Positions 25,194-33,114 of a DNA stretch of 36,260 nucleotides are shown in pieces (within the stretch, counting starts at the first letter, position 1; every line of letters starts with the position of its first letter). Origin of the DNA: an uncultured Acidimicrobiales bacterium (lineage in GTDB: Bacteria; Actinomycetota; Acidimicrobiia; Acidimicrobiales; SZUA-35); contig CALHBU010000049.1 of NCBI GenBank assembly GCA_937930655.1, positions 1-36,260 of the forward strand, written 5' to 3'. Both the position numbers and the translations under genes were made by a program. Below the pieces are notes generated by a model. The model was not told the origin of the DNA, searched no databases, and saw only the letters and a program-made list of their open reading frames with translations.

Positions 25194-25259
25194 TCAACCA
25201 CGGCCTCCCAGCCGCTCAACCACCGCCTCCCAGCGGCTCAACCACCGCCTCCCAGCGGC
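25194..25259. repeat. Tandem repeat, 3 x 22 bp (TCAACCACCGCCTCCCAGCGGC)
   Basis: Copies at 25194-25215 (two mismatches), 25216-25237 and 25238-25259 (identical), read directly. Confidence 0.9.
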
Positions 25260-25263
25260 ATTC

Positions 25264-25340
25264 TGGCGGACCCAGCAGCCGCCCGGCTCGCCTTGGCGGG
25301 CCCAGCGACCGCCCGCGGTCGCAAGCCCGGACAAAGGGCT
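25264..25340. other. Two imperfect 30-bp-period repeats followed by two adjacent hairpins (possible terminator or structured RNA)
   Basis: GGCGGACCCAGCAGCCGCCCG vs GGCGGGCCCAGCGACCGCCCG; hairpin GCGACCGC-CC-GCGGTCGC (25305-25322) and AGCCC-ggacaaa-GGGCT (25324-25340). Confidence 0.55.
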
Positions 25341-25405
25341 GGAACCGGTCGCCCGGGCCGCCAAAAGTTCGGAACGGTAGGGCGAGCCGGCATCGGGCTC
25401 AGGGC

Positions 25406-26071
25406 TCAGACAGTGAAGGTGGCCCCGTCGAAGGTGTCGACCGTCGTGAAGTCTTCGACCGGAAGTCGCTTGAGCTTGGTCAGCTGCTTGACCGGATGGC
25501 CAATGGGAACCATGGCGGCCACTGCATGATGGGACGGCACGCCAAGCACCTTCTGGACCTCTGGTTCCTTGCCTGCCAGGTAGGTGGTGAGCACGCCGCC
25601 GAGACCCTCATTGCGGGCGGCCAACAGGATGTTCCACACGAATGGGTAGATCGATGCCCCGCTGATGACGCCCACCCGGTCGAGGTCTTTGTCGAAGCTG
25701 GCCACCACACTGAGATCGACGGTCACCACGAGCACGGCTGGGGCCTCGACCATTTCTTCCAGGCCGGGGAAGTCCGGATCGGCCGCGACCGCAGCCTCGA
25801 GGTCGACAGAGGTTGGATTGATCGAGTTCCACGGAGCCTCACCGGCCGCAACCTGGGCCAGATAGACCGACGTCGTCGGCTTGACGAGAGGCACCAGGGC
25901 CGACCTGACCGCCTTGTCCTTCACCACGATCACCTTCCACCCCTGCCGATTGCCGCCGTTGGGGGCGAAGCGAGCGACGTCGAGAATCCGATGGATGGTG
26001 TCGTCGCTGACAGCCTCGTCGGTCCACTCCCGGCAGGAGAAGGTCGTGCGCATGACATCGTGGAGTTCCAT
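25406..26071 (-). CDS. Nitroreductase family protein
   Basis: MELHDVMRTTFSCREWTDEAVSDDTIHRILDVARFAPNGGNRQGWKVIVVKD...PFVWNILLAARNEGLGGVLTTYL. Confidence 0.93.
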   Translation of the reverse strand: MELHDVMRTTFSCREWTDEAVSDDTIHRILDVARFAPNGGNRQGWKVIVVKDKAVRSALVPLVKPTTSVYLAQVAAGEAPWNSINPTSVDLEAAVAADPDFPGLEEMVEAPAVLVVTVDLSVVASFDKDLDRVGVISGASIYPFVWNILLAARNEGLGGVLTTYLAGKEPEVQKVLGVPSHHAVAAMVPIGHPVKQLTKLKRLPVEDFTTVDTFDGATFTV

Positions 26072-26157
26072 CCGCAGCAACGTACGCGTTCTGGCACCGG
26101 CTAGCTACCGCTCTGTGGCATCTTCCCGGTGCCAGAAGGGGTGGTGGTAGGGGACCC

Positions 26158-26601
26158 TCAGGGCGTGAGGCCTCGGCGGGGTGATGCCTCGGCCAGGACG
26201 ACAACAACAAACGGTTCCGCTGGTCGGAACAAGCCCAACAAGGTCAGCGGAACTTCTCCCCGGACCTCGACCACAACGACCTCGACTGATGCGTCTACCT
26301 GGACGGCGGTGAGTGAGCCCACGTCGGTCTGGGTCGCCACGTTGTCGAGAGCCAAGCGGGTGGCCAGGCTTTGGTCGAGCTGAAGCGTGCCATCGAGCCG
26401 ATAGGCCGCAGTGTCGACACCATTGGCTCCGGCCGCGGCCGCTGCGTCGGCCACCTCGGCGAGTGCCCGGCGCTCGCTGAACACCCGCCAGAGGTCCAGG
26501 CTGACACCGCCAACAAAGAGAAGGAGCACCACGACACCGATACCCAGCAAGGTGATCTGCCCTGATTGACGACAACCTGGCGATCTCACCGGGACGGTCA
26601 T
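26158..26601 (-). CDS. TadE/G-like Flp pilus-assembly protein
   Basis: SGQITLLGIGVVVLLLFVGGVSLDLWRVFSERRALAEVADAAAAAGANGVDTAAY: TadG-like N-terminal pattern; last gene of the tad operon. Confidence 0.85.
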   Translation of the reverse strand: MTVPVRSPGCRQSGQITLLGIGVVVLLLFVGGVSLDLWRVFSERRALAEVADAAAAAGANGVDTAAYRLDGTLQLDQSLATRLALDNVATQTDVGSLTAVQVDASVEVVVVEVRGEVPLTLLGLFRPAEPFVVVVLAEASPRRGLTP

Positions 26602-27032
26602 TCGGCGAAGACTGCATAGTCAGGAGCCCGTTCGGTATGTTCAGCAGTCCAAGACCGCCGTCCCAACGAACCAAAGACGGGTAGCCGAGGGCCGGGCAAA
26701 ACCACGGTGACTCGTACGGTGACGGCCTCGCCGGCGGCAATCGTGGGCGGTGAGTCCAAGCGAAGCGAACCGGGTGCCAGTTGATAGCCAGCTTCGATCT
26801 CCCGAAGCAGACTGTCGAGGCTCCCGGGCCCGGCGGCAAGCCCGTCACTGGCCGTGCTGACAACAAGGGATCGGGCCACCTCGGCTGCTGCATCCCGGGC
26901 TGCGGTCTGACGCTCGACCCAGGTCGGCAAAGACAAAATCAGGAGGCCGAACGGAAGCACAAGCAACCCGAGTACCAACGGCAACTCGACCACGGCCGAG
27001 CCTCGTTCGTCCTGCCACCGATCACCCATCAC
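26598..27032 (-). CDS. TadE-like pseudopilin
   Basis: DERGSAVVELPLVLGLLVLPFGLLILSLPTWVERQTAARDAAAEVARSLV; class III-like signal (G|SAVVE); ATGA overlaps. Confidence 0.82.
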   Translation of the reverse strand: MMGDRWQDERGSAVVELPLVLGLLVLPFGLLILSLPTWVERQTAARDAAAEVARSLVVSTASDGLAAGPGSLDSLLREIEAGYQLAPGSLRLDSPPTIAAGEAVTVRVTVVLPGPRLPVFGSLGRRSWTAEHTERAPDYAVFAE

Positions 27033-27433
27033 TCCGGTGCCATTTCTCGCACCGCGATTGCGGTGACGGTGAAGGACCAGTCAGGCGAAAGGGGCAGCCA
27101 TCGCTCGAACCGGGCATCGACCGTGACGATGACGACCTCAGCGGTCACCTCGCACCGAGCGGTCCCGACGTCGTCGCCCAACCGACCGGCCAGCAAGGCG
27201 GACCGGACGGACTCGAATCGTCGCTCGCACGCGCCGACCGGTGCGTCAAGAACCGCGCCTGCCCTCGCCGCCTCCATCGCGGCCGAGCGCAGCACTCCCC
27301 GGCCGTACTGCCAGATCGAGAATTGCAGCAGCAGGACGACGAACGTGAGGAGCACCCCGAGTGCTCCGATGGTCGACAGAGTGGCCGAACCCCGCTGCGC
27401 CCCGAGTCCAGACAGAGGACGTTGGCTACACAC
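27029..27433 (-). CDS. TadE-like pilus-assembly protein
   Basis: QRGSATLSTIGALGVLLTFVVLLLQFSIWQYGRGVLRSAAMEAARAGAVLDA; operon context. Confidence 0.75.
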   Translation of the reverse strand: MCSQRPLSGLGAQRGSATLSTIGALGVLLTFVVLLLQFSIWQYGRGVLRSAAMEAARAGAVLDAPVGACERRFESVRSALLAGRLGDDVGTARCEVTAEVVIVTVDARFERWLPLSPDWSFTVTAIAVREMAPE

Positions 27434-27617
27434 CGAGCTGAGCTCGAATGGCTGCGATGAGATCCAGGCCCAGACCTTCGAGGGCGGCGAACAGAGCCAC
27501 CAGAACCCCGATCGAGAGAGCGCTGATCCCCAGCCACTCGACGACGCCCGAGCCCCGCTCAGACCACCGACCTTCCCGATCCCACCGGTACGAAAACAAC
27601 ACCCAACACATCTCCAT
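27426..27617 (-). CDS. Flp/pilin-like small protein
   Basis: SERGSGVVEWLGISALSIGVLVALFAALEGLGLDLIAAIRAQLGV: prepilin-like G|SGVVEW followed by one hydrophobic helix. Confidence 0.65.
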   Translation of the reverse strand: MEMCWVLFSYRWDREGRWSERGSGVVEWLGISALSIGVLVALFAALEGLGLDLIAAIRAQLGV

Positions 27618-27668
27618 GGAAACGCTCCCGCTCTTTCTCGCTTGCTTTCAGGAAGTGGACGGCCGCTC

Positions 27669-28616
27669 TCACCGGACCGGCCCTAGGACAAGGGATGGCA
27701 ACGCCGCCCCAACGAACAGCACCATCACCGGTGCAATCAACAACAACAGCGGCACCAACATGGCGGTGCGTCGCTTCACCGCCAGTCGAGCCACTTCATC
27801 CCGTCGTTCAGCCCGAAGGTCGTCGCCGACCGCAAGCAACGCGCCAGCGATGTCGCCTCCCGACCGGGCCGAGGCGGCCAACAGGCGGTAGAAGCGGGCG
27901 GCCGAGGGCTCGGGCGTCGTGGCGGCCAGGCGCTCGTACGATTCTTGAGGCAACGCACCACCGCTCATCCAGTTCAGCGCCTCTCGCAGCTCCTCCACCA
28001 CCGGCCCGCGACCGAGACGACACACCGATCGGATGGCCTCAACCGGTCCGTGTCCTGTCCGCAGATGGACTGCGACCAGCTGGCTCACGGTGTAGACCTC
28101 GGTTCGCATCCTGGCTCGTCGAAGATCGATCGCCCGCTGCACTCGATTGCGTTGAACGGTGGCGGCCGGAAAACCAAAGGCCACCATCAGCAACAGCACA
28201 CCGCCGGGCGATCCGAGAAGCGTCAGGCCGAGGAACGCCCCCAGGGTCACGCCGCCAACGCCGGTCGCCAACTGGCGCATCCGATACTGCAACGGGTCGA
28301 GCTGAGTCATACCAGCCTGGCGAAGGCGTACTTCGAGCTCGGCGTAATCGGCGATGTCGAACCGCCGTGCCAGAAATCGGAAACCCTGCTCTATCGACGG
28401 TCCGAGAACCCGCCACAGCACCGATTGGTCGGCTGTCGACACCAGTGACACAACCGATACGTCGGCGTAGCCGGTGCCGAGGCGGGACCGACCGAGCGCG
28501 GCGTATGGTCGGAGGCGCCCGGCCAACCGATGCCGAGGTGGCACCAAGATCCGAACCACAGCCGCCGCGCTAACGGCCGCCATTACGGCGGCAAGCACTG
28601 GTGATTCCACGGTCAA
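27669..28616 (-). CDS. TadC-like type II secretion F-family protein
   Basis: GTEVYTVSQLVAVHLRTGHGPVEAIRSVCRLGRGPVVEELREAL...ASARSGGDIAGALLAVGDDLRAERRDEVARLAVKRRTAMLVPLLLLIAPVMVLFVGAALPSL. Confidence 0.88.
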   Translation of the reverse strand: MTVESPVLAAVMAAVSAAAVVRILVPPRHRLAGRLRPYAALGRSRLGTGYADVSVVSLVSTADQSVLWRVLGPSIEQGFRFLARRFDIADYAELEVRLRQAGMTQLDPLQYRMRQLATGVGGVTLGAFLGLTLLGSPGGVLLLMVAFGFPAATVQRNRVQRAIDLRRARMRTEVYTVSQLVAVHLRTGHGPVEAIRSVCRLGRGPVVEELREALNWMSGGALPQESYERLAATTPEPSAARFYRLLAASARSGGDIAGALLAVGDDLRAERRDEVARLAVKRRTAMLVPLLLLIAPVMVLFVGAALPSLVLGPVR

Positions 28617-29491
28617 ACCCCTCCCCCGGCCAACGTTCGTTCCTCTCTTGGACGTCGTCCGAGCCTCGAAATAGCTACCAGGCCAGCACCAGACAGCAAC
28701 CCGCCGAGGAGCACAACCAACCCCCCGGTCGGAGACTGGTAGAAGGCCCGGTAGTCGTCCGATGTTGCACAGAGGAGGGCCAACACCACGAAGGGCAGGA
28801 CGGTGGCCGCCCTGGCCTCCAGCTTGGTTTCGAGCTGCGCTGTCTCGACTTCCTCGCTGAGACGGAGGTCGCCGACGGTGGCGGTAGCGAGGTCTTCGAG
28901 AATGTCGATAACCACCGACGGGCCCTGCTCGAAGGCGACCAGGACCACCTCGATAACCCGGTCCGACAACGGATCGGCCAGTTCCTCCCGCACGACCTCA
29001 AGGGCCGCTCGTTGGTCGAGCGCGCCGGCCAGCGTGCGATAGCGATCGAAGTAGGGCCGAAGAGGATCCGGCCCAGTCTCTGCTAGCTGGACAAGACCTC
29101 GATGGATCGAGAGATTGGCCCGCAGGTGGGTGATGAGATCCCGCAGGGCGTCGGGCCAGGCATCGGTTCGGGCGGCAGTCAGACGGCGACGTCGCTGACT
29201 CAAAACAGCCAAGGGGATAGCCGCACCGCCGAGACCGGCCAGGAACGACAGCATCGGGACCCCAACAAGCAACAGCGTGAGACCTCCCGCCGCCGTTGCG
29301 GTGGACAACGATGCCACCCCAACCTGTCGCACCGACACCTCGACACCCGCCTGATTCAGCCAGTCCTGCGCGCCTGCTCCTCGACGCCGAGTGACAGGAC
29401 GCTGGTCGAGCCATGACGGGGTGACGCCAAACAGCGACCCGAGCGTCAGGTACACCAACACTGCGGCTCCAAGTCCGGCCAGCAATCTCAT
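28613..29491 (-). CDS. TadB-like type II secretion F-family protein
   Basis: WPDALRDLITHLRANLSIHRGLVQLAETGPDPLRPYFDRY...EVVREELADPLSDRVIEVVLVAFEQG; start at 29491 gives a 4-bp overlap with tadA. Confidence 0.85.
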   Translation of the reverse strand: MRLLAGLGAAVLVYLTLGSLFGVTPSWLDQRPVTRRRGAGAQDWLNQAGVEVSVRQVGVASLSTATAAGGLTLLLVGVPMLSFLAGLGGAAIPLAVLSQRRRRLTAARTDAWPDALRDLITHLRANLSIHRGLVQLAETGPDPLRPYFDRYRTLAGALDQRAALEVVREELADPLSDRVIEVVLVAFEQGPSVVIDILEDLATATVGDLRLSEEVETAQLETKLEARAATVLPFVVLALLCATSDDYRAFYQSPTGGLVVLLGGLLSGAGLVAISRLGRRPREERTLAGGGV

Positions 29492-30780
29492 GCCAGCACC
29501 GCCCGGCCCTCCAGCAGATCGGAAACGGTACGCCCGACGGGTCGCAACACACGGTTGACTCGAACCTCGAGCTCCGACGGCAACTGGGTGCCGGTCCATC
29601 GGAGCGGAGAGCCAAACTCGTCCCGAACGAAAATCGGTTCGACGGTGAAGTCGACCTCGCTCCCCTGCAACGGCGGAACAGCAACGATCTCCATGACCTG
29701 GCGCCGCCCGCCGGTTCCGTCGCCCGACGCGGCGGCGGGCTCTTTGGCGACGTGAACGACAAGGTCGACGATCGAGCTGAACACGTGCCGTACCTGATCG
29801 ACTGCCACGTTGTTACCAGCCATTACCGCGGTCGACACCAGAGCCTGGAGACCCTGGCGGGCCCCATTGGCGTGAACCGTGGTGAGCATCCCGCAACCGG
29901 CGTTGCCAGCCCTCGTGATCTCATACGCCTCGGCCCCACGGGTCTCACCCAGCACAAGGAGGTCGGGCCGCATCCCCAGTGACATCCGCACCAGGTCCCG
30001 CAACGAAATCTCACCGTTGCCATCGGGTCCGGGCGGCCTGGTCCTCCACCGGGCAGCATGAAGATGCTCCACCGAGAGCTCCGGAGTTTCTTCGCACGCA
30101 ATTGTCCGCAACGAAGGGGGCGCGGCCCGCAGCATTGCGTTCAGCAAGGTGGTCTTGCCTGCGCCCGGCTGGCCCGTCACCAGAACCCCGGTCGGCGTTC
30201 GAAGCATGGCAACCAACAACGATGCCCCAGCCGGATCGATGGCGTCCCATCCGATCAGCTCAGCGAAGGTCTCCCTCCTCGTCAGGTACCGCCGCAGGGT
30301 TACGTCGATTCGGTCGGCCACCGGCGGCATCACGACACCAAGGCGAGCTCGACCATCCAACACCTGGGTTTGAACAACTGGCCTGCTTTCATCAACCGAG
30401 GCACCGACCGTCGCCAGCAACTTGCTGACCACATGGGTGACCTCGGCCTCGCTGACTGGCTCGGGATGAGCAATCAACCGACCCGAAGGATCGATGTAGC
30501 TCACCTGATCGCCGTGAACGATCAGCTCCTCGTACCGGAGCGAATCATCCATGAAGGGGGTCAGCGGGCCATAAGCCAGGATCGACCGGGCGAGTCGGGC
30601 CACCATGGCCGACGGATCATGCAGCGGCGGGCTCCCCGCTCCCGACGTTGACTCGATCTGATAGCCGTCGACGAGACGACGGACGAGTTCCAGCACACCG
30701 TCGGCGTCGGTGGGGTCAAGCTCGATCCGTTGCAGATGATCAAGTGCCTGACGTCTTAGCTCCTCATAGACGTCAGGCAT
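29488..30780 (-). CDS. tadA: TadA/CpaF-type secretion ATPase
   Basis: GVLVTGQPGAGKTTLLNAMLRAAPPSLRTIACEETPEL...LGMRPDLLVLGETRGAEAYEITRAGNAGCGMLTTVHANGARQGLQAL: intact Walker A, His box and Walker B. Confidence 0.95.
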   Translation of the reverse strand: MPDVYEELRRQALDHLQRIELDPTDADGVLELVRRLVDGYQIESTSGAGSPPLHDPSAMVARLARSILAYGPLTPFMDDSLRYEELIVHGDQVSYIDPSGRLIAHPEPVSEAEVTHVVSKLLATVGASVDESRPVVQTQVLDGRARLGVVMPPVADRIDVTLRRYLTRRETFAELIGWDAIDPAGASLLVAMLRTPTGVLVTGQPGAGKTTLLNAMLRAAPPSLRTIACEETPELSVEHLHAARWRTRPPGPDGNGEISLRDLVRMSLGMRPDLLVLGETRGAEAYEITRAGNAGCGMLTTVHANGARQGLQALVSTAVMAGNNVAVDQVRHVFSSIVDLVVHVAKEPAAASGDGTGGRRQVMEIVAVPPLQGSEVDFTVEPIFVRDEFGSPLRWTGTQLPSELEVRVNRVLRPVGRTVSDLLEGRAVLA

Positions 30781-31993
30781 CGGCTAGCTCCCGCATGGAT
30801 TCGGTCAGACGACTGATTGACCGGAGGAACGGGCCGCTGAGGACAAGGGAGGCGTCCCATGCCGCACGCTCGACCCGCCGATCTCGCGGTACGACGGCGA
30901 TCTGACCCAATCGGTCCCCGGCGATCTCTCTCAGCTGATCAACCAACTGCTGGGTGGCCGAAGCACTGGGCGAGGAGCGATTGAGCACAACGTCAATCGG
31001 CGCATCACCGATCAACGACAACGCATCCACCAACCAGTCGACGAACCGAAGAAGACCGGTTGGTGAGCCATCACACACTGCCACTACCCGGTCTGCCCGG
31101 GCGGCTGCCACCCGACTCACTTCGAAACGGTCGACATACCGGGAAAGGTCCTCGAGTTGTGGGCCCAACCGGGTCACCACTACTGGCCAGTTGGCCGAAA
31201 GCTCGGTCAGCAACTCCCCGACATCATCGGCCCGGACCAGCGACCAGTCGTCCCTCGTCGCCAACCCGGCGATGACGTCGAAGGGCAGGCCCGATCGACC
31301 AAGGGCTGAACGAGCCAGGCAGGCATCGAACGACAACTGCTGGCTGGGCTCGCTCGGGAGCCCTTCTGCCGACGAGAGTTCCCCTCGGACCACATCGACC
31401 GCAGTGAGCAGATGAGGGTGAAGGCCAAGACCCAGGCGGCGGGCCAAGGACGGATGGGTCTCGTCGACGTCCACGAGTACAGGTGGTCGACCACCTCGGG
31501 CCAGCGACTGGGCCAACGCCACCGCAACCTCGGTGGCACCGGCCCCGGCTGGTCCGCCGACGGCGATGATGCTTCGCTCGGCCACCGGCCGGCGTTGCGA
31601 AAGCTCGGCGGTCATGGCTTCGAAGCGACCAGCGGTACTCGGGTCGGGCCGTTGGAGTCGAACCAGATCGACCAGTTCTTCGACCACCAGTTCGGCGCTG
31701 ACCTGGCAGCTCACACCCAACCGCTGGAGATGCTGGCGACCATGCCCATCGGCCTCGGCTGGATCGAAGAGTCCCACCAGCGACACCCCGACGTCTCGGG
31801 CCTGGTTGACGAAGGGCGCTGAGAGCCAGCTTGTGTCGTCGTCGAAGAGAACGACGTCGAGGCCGATGTCGAACGCATCTCGGCCTTCATGCAGGAGATG
31901 CACAACAAGGTCAGCTTCGTGATCCCGGCAATACCGTTGCAGACTGCCCCGCCAGTCCCGGGGGCTTAGTGCGACGCCAACGTTGATGGTCAT
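30773..31993 (-). CDS. CpaE/TadZ-like ParA/MinD-superfamily protein with degenerate Walker A
   Basis: RSIIAVGGPAGAGATEVAVALAQSLARGGRPPVLVDVDETHPSLARRLGL; N-terminal receiver-like region; tad operon position. Confidence 0.85.
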   Translation of the reverse strand: MTINVGVALSPRDWRGSLQRYCRDHEADLVVHLLHEGRDAFDIGLDVVLFDDDTSWLSAPFVNQARDVGVSLVGLFDPAEADGHGRQHLQRLGVSCQVSAELVVEELVDLVRLQRPDPSTAGRFEAMTAELSQRRPVAERSIIAVGGPAGAGATEVAVALAQSLARGGRPPVLVDVDETHPSLARRLGLGLHPHLLTAVDVVRGELSSAEGLPSEPSQQLSFDACLARSALGRSGLPFDVIAGLATRDDWSLVRADDVGELLTELSANWPVVVTRLGPQLEDLSRYVDRFEVSRVAAARADRVVAVCDGSPTGLLRFVDWLVDALSLIGDAPIDVVLNRSSPSASATQQLVDQLREIAGDRLGQIAVVPRDRRVERAAWDASLVLSGPFLRSISRLTESMRELADA

Positions 31994-32694
31994 GAGTTCT
32001 CCTCTTGCCCCTGGACAGCGACGGTCGGCAGTGGTGGAGCAAGCGAGGGGGCACCGGTGGACCGGACGATCTCAACCTGCTCGACCCGAAGGGCCGCTAT
32101 CAGGTTGATGACTTGGGCCGGCGTCACTTCCACCGTGACGAACGAACCACCGAGCGATCCGGTCAACCCACCGGCAGTCCCGGTGTCTGGAAGTCGGGTG
32201 ACTTCCAGATCCGAAGCCACCACGTCGACCTGGCCGTTGCCGTTGACTCCCACCACGTCTACCCGGTCGCCCGGCCGGAGCGCTAGACCGTCGATCACCC
32301 GGTCGTCGACCGGGACGGTGAAGGTTCGACCGCCGGCTTCGGCGCCGACCGCCAGCACATCGGATCGTAGAACCGGCTCTCCGGCTGCGATGGGCCTCCG
32401 AGCAAGACCTTCGTCGAACGCCAGGATCGGGGTCAGTTGGTCGAGCAGAGGGTGTCCGACTGCGATGGGGACAGCGGTGAGGTCGTCGACCCGGACGGGT
32501 GCTCCATCCTCGATGGATTCGCGAGCAACCAGGACGTCGACGGTCGCCGATCGATCCTCCAGAACTGAGCTGACAGCCAAGAACGTGAGCAACCCACTGA
32601 TCACCATCAACCCGTGTGTGAGCGTGAGGCCCGTCGGAGCAATCCGGGAAACGGGGCGAGGCAAACGATGGACGGCCGTCGGTCGGCGAAGCAT
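31990..32694 (-). CDS. CpaB/RcpC-like SAF-domain protein
   Basis: DVLVARESIEDGAPVRVDDLTAVPIAVG...EGLARRPIAAGEPVLRSDVL...DRVIDGLALRPGDRVDVVGV; TM segment near the N-terminus; start chosen at 32694 (MLRRPTAVHRL). Confidence 0.85.
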   Translation of the reverse strand: MLRRPTAVHRLPRPVSRIAPTGLTLTHGLMVISGLLTFLAVSSVLEDRSATVDVLVARESIEDGAPVRVDDLTAVPIAVGHPLLDQLTPILAFDEGLARRPIAAGEPVLRSDVLAVGAEAGGRTFTVPVDDRVIDGLALRPGDRVDVVGVNGNGQVDVVASDLEVTRLPDTGTAGGLTGSLGGSFVTVEVTPAQVINLIAALRVEQVEIVRSTGAPSLAPPLPTVAVQGQEENS

Positions 32695-32727
32695 GTCTGC
32701 AACGTAGAGACAACCGGAAAAGCCAGG

Positions 32728-32747
32728 AAGGGGACCGGTACCCCCTT
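32728..32747. promoter_or_regulatory. Imperfect dyad AAGGGGACCGGTACCCCCTT in the divergent tad/regulator intergenic region (operator candidate)
   Basis: AAGGGG...CCCCTT arms around an ACCGGT core; a second ACCGGT lies at 32763-32768. Confidence 0.35.
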
Positions 32748-32824
32748 GACAGGGCACCGCCAACCGGTCGCAATGGCGCGTAACAAGTGCAGACAGGCGC
32801 AGTTCTTCGCTATTCTGTGTGCTT

Positions 32825-33085
32825 ATGGTGAAGATCCAGGATCAGCTGAGCGATGGATGGGATGGGGTCAGGAAGGCCTACCCACCCATCTTGAATACGG
32901 CTCAGGTGGCTGAGATGTTGGATCTCAACGTCCGCACGGTCTTGTCCATGGCCAACGATGGCCGGCTGCCGGCCAGCCGGCTAGCCGACTCCCGCAAGTA
33001 CCACTTCCTCCTCGAGGACGTCATCAAGACCCTTCAGGCCAACAAAGTGACCAGCGAGACCGCTGACCTTCTCGACGCCGAGTAG
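32825..33085 (+). CDS. Excisionase/BldC-like (MerR-type) helix-turn-helix DNA-binding protein
   Basis: PPILNTAQVAEMLDLNVRTVLSMANDGRLPASRLADSRKYHFLLEDVIKTLQ: HTH_17/excisionase-type pattern. Confidence 0.85.
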   Translation: MVKIQDQLSDGWDGVRKAYPPILNTAQVAEMLDLNVRTVLSMANDGRLPASRLADSRKYHFLLEDVIKTLQANKVTSETADLLDAE

Positions 33086-33088
33086 CGG

Positions 33089-33114
33089 GCTGCCGTTCGG
33101 TTGAACGGCGCAGC
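33089..33114. terminator. Hairpin between convergent genes (possible bidirectional terminator, no T-tract)
   Basis: GCCGTTC-GGTT-GAACGGC perfect 7-bp stem (33092-33109), extendable across a bulge with GC(T)GC/GCAGC. Confidence 0.5.

Noticed and set aside
25194-25259. CRISPR-like repeat array
   Set aside because: The 22-bp units are directly adjacent with no spacers and there are no cas genes; it is a simple tandem repeat.
24956-26104. 382-aa ORF on the + strand
   Set aside because: Antisense to the flavoprotein and nitroreductase genes and running through the repeat region; composition is shadow-like (HHRSTLFNHG, RSQARTKGWNRSPG).
32746-32774. TTGACA at 32746 as the -35 box of the BldC-like gene
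   Set aside because: No acceptable -10 at 16-18 bp spacing (sequence there is CGCAATGG); a -10-like TATTCT lies much further downstream.
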